The notes under the pieces are model-generated. The model was given only the letters and a program-made list of their open reading frames with translations, did no database searches and was not told the DNA's origin. A DNA stretch of 64,000 nucleotides from Erodium maritimum (Eukaryota; Streptophyta; Magnoliopsida; Geraniales; Geraniaceae), in assembly GCA_963921825.1 (NCBI GenBank), contig OY997596.1, positions 129,001 through 193,000 of the forward strand, written 5' to 3'. Position 1 is the stretch's first letter. Every line of letters begins with the position of its first letter. Below are positions 58,142 through 64,000 of the stretch, piece after piece. The position numbers and the translations under genes are program-made.

Positions 58142-58836
58142 GAGCATGTACATCAAAGAGATCATATATAGGGGATCAAGATTCGGGATTCATGTGGTGA
58201 TTAGGTTGAATTGTGATGTGAACCCTGAAACTAAGAAAAGGCTACATCAAAAGGATCATGTATATGGAGATCATAGTTTGCAAAAGTGCTGAGTGGATGT
58301 TGATTGGATATTAGTTATGTTGTTGTTAAATTTATTAAATTCATATTTAAAATGCTAAATATTAAATAAAATTGATAAAGTTAATTAATTAACTAAAATA
58401 TAAATTGAACTTGAACTTGTAATTAATAAAAAGAAATTCAATAAAAACCAAATAATACTTTATAAACCCGGGTTCCAATATTGTTGCACGTATATTGAGT
58501 TTTTGTTTGTTTTCTCGATTCAAAGTGTAAATAAATGTTTTTTTTGTGATCGAATACATTAAATAAATTATTTAGAACAATACGAGCCTAGTGACTATAC
58601 ATTTATAAATCTTGGAGAAGTGTTGGTGGTTTGATGAATGGGGAGGAGTGGGTATTTATAGGTGGGCAAAAAATAATTTTTTATGTGTTTTTCGTATTTA
58701 TTTAAAAAAAACTCAGCCGAGCCACGTGTCAGCACCTGATTGATTGGCCACGAATCACAAATCGCGAACCACGACTCACGAACCACGATTTCATGTATTG
58801 CGATTCGTGGTTTGCAACTTGAATCACAACGTGCTC
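58142..58836. mobile_element. Possible PIF/Harbinger-type non-autonomous element, 695 bp
   Basis: Left GAGCATGTACATCAAAG and inverse right GAGCACGTTGTGATTCAAG share the outer bases, and both sides have TTA (58139-58141 and 58837-58839), the duplication expected for this superfamily. Inverted similarity beyond the first 8-10 bases is weak, so the call is tentative. Confidence 0.35.
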
Positions 58837-58999
58837 TTATAGGTATTTGTTTTATGACTAACTTCTTAAATAGGAAACGTGACACTCGTTTTGGAACATC
58901 CAACGTAAAAAAAAATGACAAATGTTTTGGAAAAGAGTGAGCAACTATAAAGACGCGAGGTTTACATGAAAAAGGATTGAAGTCAAGTATTAGATATGT

Positions 59000-60215
59000 T
59001 AATCAAATATGTTTTAGAGAGAAGTGCTCCCACTTCTCTCTAGAAAACTCTAAAGAGCCTCGCGTTTCTTCTTCCTCCAGGAGCTCCGTCGTTGCCACCA
59101 GTGACCGGCTTGGTCCTCCTCTAGGCCAGATGGTTACCGGTGGTGGCCTCTCTTCTTCCCCACTTCTCTTCTTCCAGTTTTGGTGAGGTTTGGGGGTTAG
59201 ATATGGAACCCTACTTCTCATATCTGCCCTTTTTTCGTCACCGGATCGTGTCACTTTGCTGGAGACCGTCTCACCGCTCTCTCTTGTCTCCTCGAGACCG
59301 CCTTCACCCTACTTTGGTTTTTTTTCCTCTTCGTTTCCTTGCCGGTGGAGGGTCGGGGAGTATTTTCCGAACTCGCCCTTGGGTTCGCCGTGGAGTGTTG
59401 GCTCTGGTGGGCTTCTCTTTGGAAAGCTGAGCAGTGTTTGGTGAAGGTGGGACTGTCGAGCTTGTGGATTTGAAGTTCTCGACTCTTTTCTCTGGTCGTT
59501 TCGGTCGCTGCGTACTCGGATCCTCTCCTCCTCGTCTCCGGTGACTTGGTGGATGTCGTTCGGGTCCGATTTTCCCGCTGGGGGTGACCACGAGGTGCAC
59601 GGGTTTCAAAACATAATCGGGAGTGGAGATCGTTACTCGCGATTTCAGAGGTAACCTCTTCCTCTCCTAGTTCATTTGTTGCCTCTTCCTCCTTCACTAG
59701 TTTTCCTCTCGCCCTTGTGTCGTAGGGGCCTCACGATGTGTCGATGTGGCCATTGTGATGTGTTTGGGTCAAGTTTGACCTGGGCGGGTGTGGCATGTTC
59801 TGAGGACTAACTGGTGGGGGTTGGGGTAGCAGGGGTACTGGGGTTTGGTTGAGGTATGGTTTTGTGCTACTGTTATGGTGTATATTGTTATTTCCGGTTG
59901 TCGTTGGAAGTTTTCTTTGTTCGTTTGGTTTAATTTTATATTGTCTGTGGCATGTGGTTGTTCTGTATTGTTTACATCTGGTTTTTAGAACTTTGTTGTT
60001 AGTTAGTTGCTCCTTGTTGGGTATTGTTAGTTTTTTTTTATGTTAGCGATATCTGGGTATGAAGACTCGTCTATTCTCGAAAAATGGGTTGGTTTGTATT
60101 GGTTAGGAGGTGTTGGTGAGGCAATCTCTAAGTTTGTAATGGAGGGATATTCCTTGGGCTTGTTTTCTTTTTGAAAACCTGCTCCATCAATTAATTTTAC
60201 TGATAAAAAAAAATA
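59000..60215 (+). pseudogene. Probable LINE-type retroposon remnant with 3' poly(A)
   Basis: The stretch starts with CT-rich sequence of plant LINE 5' UTR style ('cacttctctctagaaaactc'). It ends 'attttactgataaaaaaaaa' (60193-60212), a LINE-like tail. Between them no intact ORF or diagnostic domain is visible, so the element has lost its coding part. A processed host transcript is an alternative. Confidence 0.35.
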
Positions 60216-61715
60216 TATAGATGTGTCAAAGATAAATGCGTAATAAGATATTTAAACTGTAGAATTAGTATATTTATAATTTTCACTAATCCCATTCACA
60301 ACATGCATGAGCTTAGAATAATTCGGTATGCACCATCCTTGGCCTACATTGCCCCCAATCCTCATGTGATTGGAATAAATTCATCCAATTCCATTTGTCA
60401 TAATGACAACACAAGTTCAAATCTTACCACAAGGCGTTTGCGTTCCTAAGGACAGTTGACGTTGTCGATCAATTGGTGGTCTTTGGACTTGGCTGGTTTG
60501 TTTTGTTAGGCCCTTTGGATCACTGATATTGTATGCATCTCTAATCTTACCCAAAATATAAGGTCAACCAGGGATATTTTGGGCACTTAAAGTGTGTAGG
60601 TAAGCACAAATTGTATTAATATTGTATGTTAAAAAAATGGAGGAAAAAATATCATAAATGTTATTTTTGGTATAAGTCGTCCAAGAATAGAAATGTTGTT
60701 ATATAATATGTCAAAAACTATAAAATATAGTAAATATAGGGTTGATGACCCTAAGTTCCAAAATATAGTTAGGGACATCGTCGTAGAATAGATATTCCAA
60801 CGCTCTTCTCCCATAGAAACGATCTATTGTTCATTATAGACACGTTGTGGACAGTAAAACAAGATACAAAAAAACACGACTTCAGCTCGAGGTTGCTTGG
60901 GTTATATCATGGTCCCGCTAATATGCCTCGTTGAAGGTTGTAGGGACGTCTACTCAAATGTCCGATGACTGGTTGTGTCCTCTGGAATAGGTATGATGTT
61001 CTGGTCAGGGGGGAAATGGGCGAGGTAATCTGGCTTGGGGTGATGTATGACAGATCTTCAGCCCATCATCCCACTTCCCGCATGGGGTCTTATATCTTCT
61101 GAGGAGCCTGTTGAGCAGTCCTCACCTGAGTTGGAGTGTCGATATCTACGTCGGGCACCCCAATTCGTCGATCACTACAGTGTCGATATCCGACGGCTCC
61201 CCTCGTTAACCCATCGCCTGCAAGGTCGCAAACTTTTTCGTCGAATTATGCCTCGGTTTCTCCCTCAGTCTCCAACCCATATCCTTGTATCACCATTGTT
61301 GTCACCTATCTCCGATGAAGAGTACTAGACCTAGGCCTAAAGTATAGATTTCTCTGATTTTGGTTGAAGCGCTAGTAGGAAGGTCTATGACTTTGCCGCT
61401 CCCAATTACGACAATGAAGATCAACAACAAGTAGGAGGGTGATGGAAAATGCAAAAGAGGCCAAAACCGAGGAGAGGAGGGGTAGGGAAAGGGGAAAACT
61501 CTACCGATGACGGCGATTGCGATTCCATTTAGGAACCCTAAAAAGCTCATCGTTTTGTGGGAGAGAAAACAAAAAGACCCAAGAGACAAGTTTTCCAAAA
61601 ACAATATTACATTGATGTACATTTTATTGCATTGTCATAATCTGTATTTTTTGTCTGTCACTTACACTTTCATCATATGCATATATATTTTTTGGTCGAT
61701 ATATAAAATTGGGTA
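60216..61715. other. Intergenic, no supported gene
   Basis: Frames at 61047-61328 (plus) and 61302-61622 (minus) carry no recognisable domain, signal or splice context. The minus frame has hydrophobic stretches but no family match that I can name. I treat both as chance frames. Confidence 0.4.
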
Positions 61716-61724
61716 TTACTCATA

Positions 61725-62122
61725 GGGTAAACTACAAATGCATACCCTGAAGTTGGCATGTTTAACCGATGATTACCTTGAAGTTCAAAAACTACTGATG
61801 CATACCCTGAAGTTACAACTTGTAACTAAAAACCCCTTCTGTGAGCTAAAATGACGAAAATACCCTCATTGATTTTTTTAAAATAAAACTGAAGTGATTT
61901 TTTTAAATAAAAATGAAGTCATTTAATAAGTATATATATAACAAAAATGATTTTTTTAAAATAATTATTGAAGTGTAGTTGAAGGTATTTTCGTCATTTT
62001 AGCTGACGGAGGGGTTTCTAGTTATAAGTTGTAACTTCAGGGTATGCATTATAAGTTTTTGAACTTCAGGGTAATCATCGGTTAAACGTGTCAATTTCAG
62101 GGTATGCATTTGTATTTTACTC
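61725..62122. mobile_element. 398-bp MULE-type MITE upstream of RPL7A
   Basis: Inverted ends: left GGGTAAACTACAAATGCATA, inverse of right GAGTAAAATACAAATGCATA, and the inverted similarity extends for about 140 bp ('ccctgaagtt', 'tgacgaaaatacc'). Perfect 9-bp duplications TTACTCATA lie at 61716-61724 and 62123-62131. Confidence 0.85.
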
Positions 62123-62197
62123 TTACTCATAAAAAGAAGAAGAATTTAGTTTTGATCACTTTTTCATAGGCTTTCTACCCAATGTACAACCCTTGCA

Positions 62198-62450
62198 GGC
62201 CCACACAAGCAGGCCTGCTAGGCTAAAGCCCAACCCTCACTTTTTTACGGGCTTGATATCTCAACTCTGGTTATTTGGATCTACAAGGCAGGCCAGGTAG
62301 GCCGAAACTCAACATCTGGTTGGGCCGTTTACGTTTTAGTAGCCCAAACCCAGTAGGCAGCCCCACATGCCCACACATGCAATTGAAAAGAAAAACCCTA
62401 GAAACAAAATGTATGAACATACAAAGGTCTTCTTTCCCATATATATATAA
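62198..62450 (+). promoter_or_regulatory. Ribosomal-protein promoter: site II motifs, telo-box, TATA
   Basis: GGCCCA (62198), AGCCCA (62227), TGGGCC (62321) and AGCCCA (62341) are site II-type motifs. AAACCCTAG (62393-62401) is a telo-box, and TATATATAA (62442-62450) lies about 80 bp upstream of the ATG. This combination is typical of plant ribosomal protein genes and supports the RPL7A call. Confidence 0.8.
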
Positions 62451-62530
62451 CCCTCTTCTCCACTGACTCTCGTCTCTAGCGTTGCTGGTCTCGGAGACGA
62501 AGCGAAGGAGCTCGCAAATCATCTCCACAA

Positions 62531-64000
62531 ATGGTTAGTGTCTGCTCTATACACTGCTTGTTCTTCGCATTTCTAAGGTTTCGTATTCGTATAAGCTCGC
62601 ACCAATGGTGGGATTCGAAACGGTCGTGTAGATTGTATTTGAATTATATCTTGTTCTGTATCTTTCAAATGGTGGTTTTGGTGTTGCTTTAGTGAGATTT
62701 GTATGATATACTTGTTTATTGAGTTGGAACAAATGTTTTTTTGGGGTTTTGGTGGTGCTTTAATGAGATTTGTATGGTATACATGTAAATTGAGTTGGAA
62801 CAAATGATTTCTGGGGTTTGGGAAATTTTGATGATTGTTTATTTATTCAGCTTAATGTATCTGATCAGATGATGTGGGCATAATTAGTCCTGATTAATAT
62901 ATGGTTCTCATTCATAATGTTGCATTTTGCAGGGTCCAAAAAGAGGTGGAAAGGCTCTGGTCGGTGGAGCTAAGAAGAAGCCGGTACTTTCTTCTGTACT
63001 TAGATGCTCAAGTTTTGCTTATTCATTATCCATTGAGATTATACACAATTCTAAATTCTTTCATTAATCTGGATTTATATTGGGTTTTAGGAAAAGGTTG
63101 TAAACCCTTTGTTTGAGAAGAGAACCAAGCAGTTTGGGATCGGTGGTGCTATCCCGCCGAAGAGGGACCTGACCCGGTATGTGAAGTTCCCCAAAAATGT
63201 TCAGATTCAAAGAAAGAGGAGGATACTCAAGCAGAGATTGAAGGTCCCTCCAGCTCTGAACCAGTTCACCAAGACGCTCGATAAGAATCTCGGTATGATG
63301 CTACCCTTGTTCCTCTTATGCATGATTATCATATAATGTTGTATGCAGTTGTTGCAGGTTCTTATTACTTATGCATGGCCCTGCTATGGTTTGCATAGTT
63401 TTGTTACAATCATTGATTTGTGTTCAGTTGTTCTGTTCTCTTGTGTGATGACTAGGTAAAAGCCCAATAGTACTTAGCAGATGATTAGATTTCTATGTGA
63501 TTGGTTACAACAGTATGTGTTTCATTAGTTTGTATCATCAAATTATTAGATGCGTTATTATATGCTTTCTGGACCATTTGGACTACAAGGTTGTATGAAT
63601 TCGAAGATTTTTATAACAATGTATTAGTTAATTCATGTAATGCCCTTGTTGAGAAATTAAATGAGGATATAGAAATTTGAATTCTCCGTGCAAGTCGGTT
63701 CCTGAACATTAATCTTGAGTATTTTTCATGAGAGTAATAGCCAGTAATTGTTACCTGATTTTTAATTTCGAATATGAAGTTGTATGCTGCATACCCCAAC
63801 AATAGCCTATAGTACTTGCAATGCTTTGGTCATAGCTATCACATTTTGCATAGATCCAAGTTTGTGCACTTGTAGCTTCATCCCTCTCTTTTATGTCATG
63901 TTGTCCTATAGACTATATTGTCAGAGTCACTCTTTGAATTCTTAGTAAAATTCTGAACTTGCAATCACATTTCTGTATGTGTACAGCAACAAGTCTTTTT
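62531..64000 (+). CDS. RPL7A: 60S ribosomal protein L7a (eL8), 5' part, truncated by window end
   Basis: Exons: 62531-62533 (only the ATG), 62933-62983, 63091-63292, and the start of a fourth at 63987. Introns have GT/AG borders and the frame is kept. The visible protein starts [18 protein letters not shown], then [20 protein letters not shown], the basic RNA-binding region ([23 protein letters not shown]), TLDKNL and, in exon 4, ATSLF. This is the N-terminal quarter of plant eL8. The protein is a structural component of the cytosolic large ribosomal subunit and binds 28S rRNA. An initiator codon alone in exon 1 is common in plant ribosomal protein genes. The rest lies beyond the window. Confidence 0.95.

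Noticed and set aside
61047..61622. Two overlapping frames of 93 and 106 codons
   Set aside because: No domain, signal, splice or promoter evidence; intergenic region.

Overview
The window is nuclear DNA of a flowering plant, most likely a eudicot. It has intron-bearing genes with GT/AG junctions: a VAL/HSI2-type B3 repressor, a two-exon Ole e 1-type secreted protein and a cytosolic ribosomal protein L7a gene. It also has Ty3/gypsy chromovirus-type retrotransposons, plant L1-type LINE remnants, a Mutator-like element (MULE) and several small foldback elements. About two thirds of the window is transposon sequence.

Layout: 1-1.5 kb holds an unusual secreted protein on the minus strand, with a signal peptide and 18 tandem copies of a 12-residue two-Cys repeat. 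1837-3582 is a non-autonomous MULE-like element with a 9-bp target duplication. 3.8-7.5 kb is old LINE debris with a foldback element inside it. From 7513 to 46020 a single nested insertion splits the RNase H region of that LINE. Its outermost layer is gypsy element A (minus strand, target duplication TTCTG). A 6.8-kb MULE (8722-15500, duplication TTCAATCTA) sits in A's 3' LTR, and gypsy element B (plus strand, 23191-42937, duplication GTTAG) sits in A's leader. Element B was itself hit by three LTR-type insertions: solo LTR C (26286-29655, AGAAC), solo LTR D (30737-32691, GGTCC) and a rearranged palindromic LTR E (39337-42431, TCTTT). Every layer has its target-site duplication, so the order of insertion can be read directly.

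The LINE resumes after A and ends at 46263. The gene-bearing right side follows: the VAL-type gene (12 coding exons, 47389-52726, with an in-frame TGA before a still-readable C-terminal tail), a LINE ORF1 remnant (about 54.0-55.06 kb), the Ole e 1-type gene (56265-57502), further element remnants, and the 5' part of RPL7A (from 62531, running off the window end) with telo-box and site II promoter motifs.

Points most worth a second look: the 12-residue Cys-repeat secreted protein; a small GRF zinc-finger protein with a C-terminal membrane anchor encoded inside the MULE opposite to its transposase; an identical in-frame TAG at codon 81 of gag in both A and B; the palindromic LTR E; and the nonsense codon in the VAL gene. 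No tool was run. Family names rest on motif recognition, and intron borders are inferred from GT/AG sites and reading frame.
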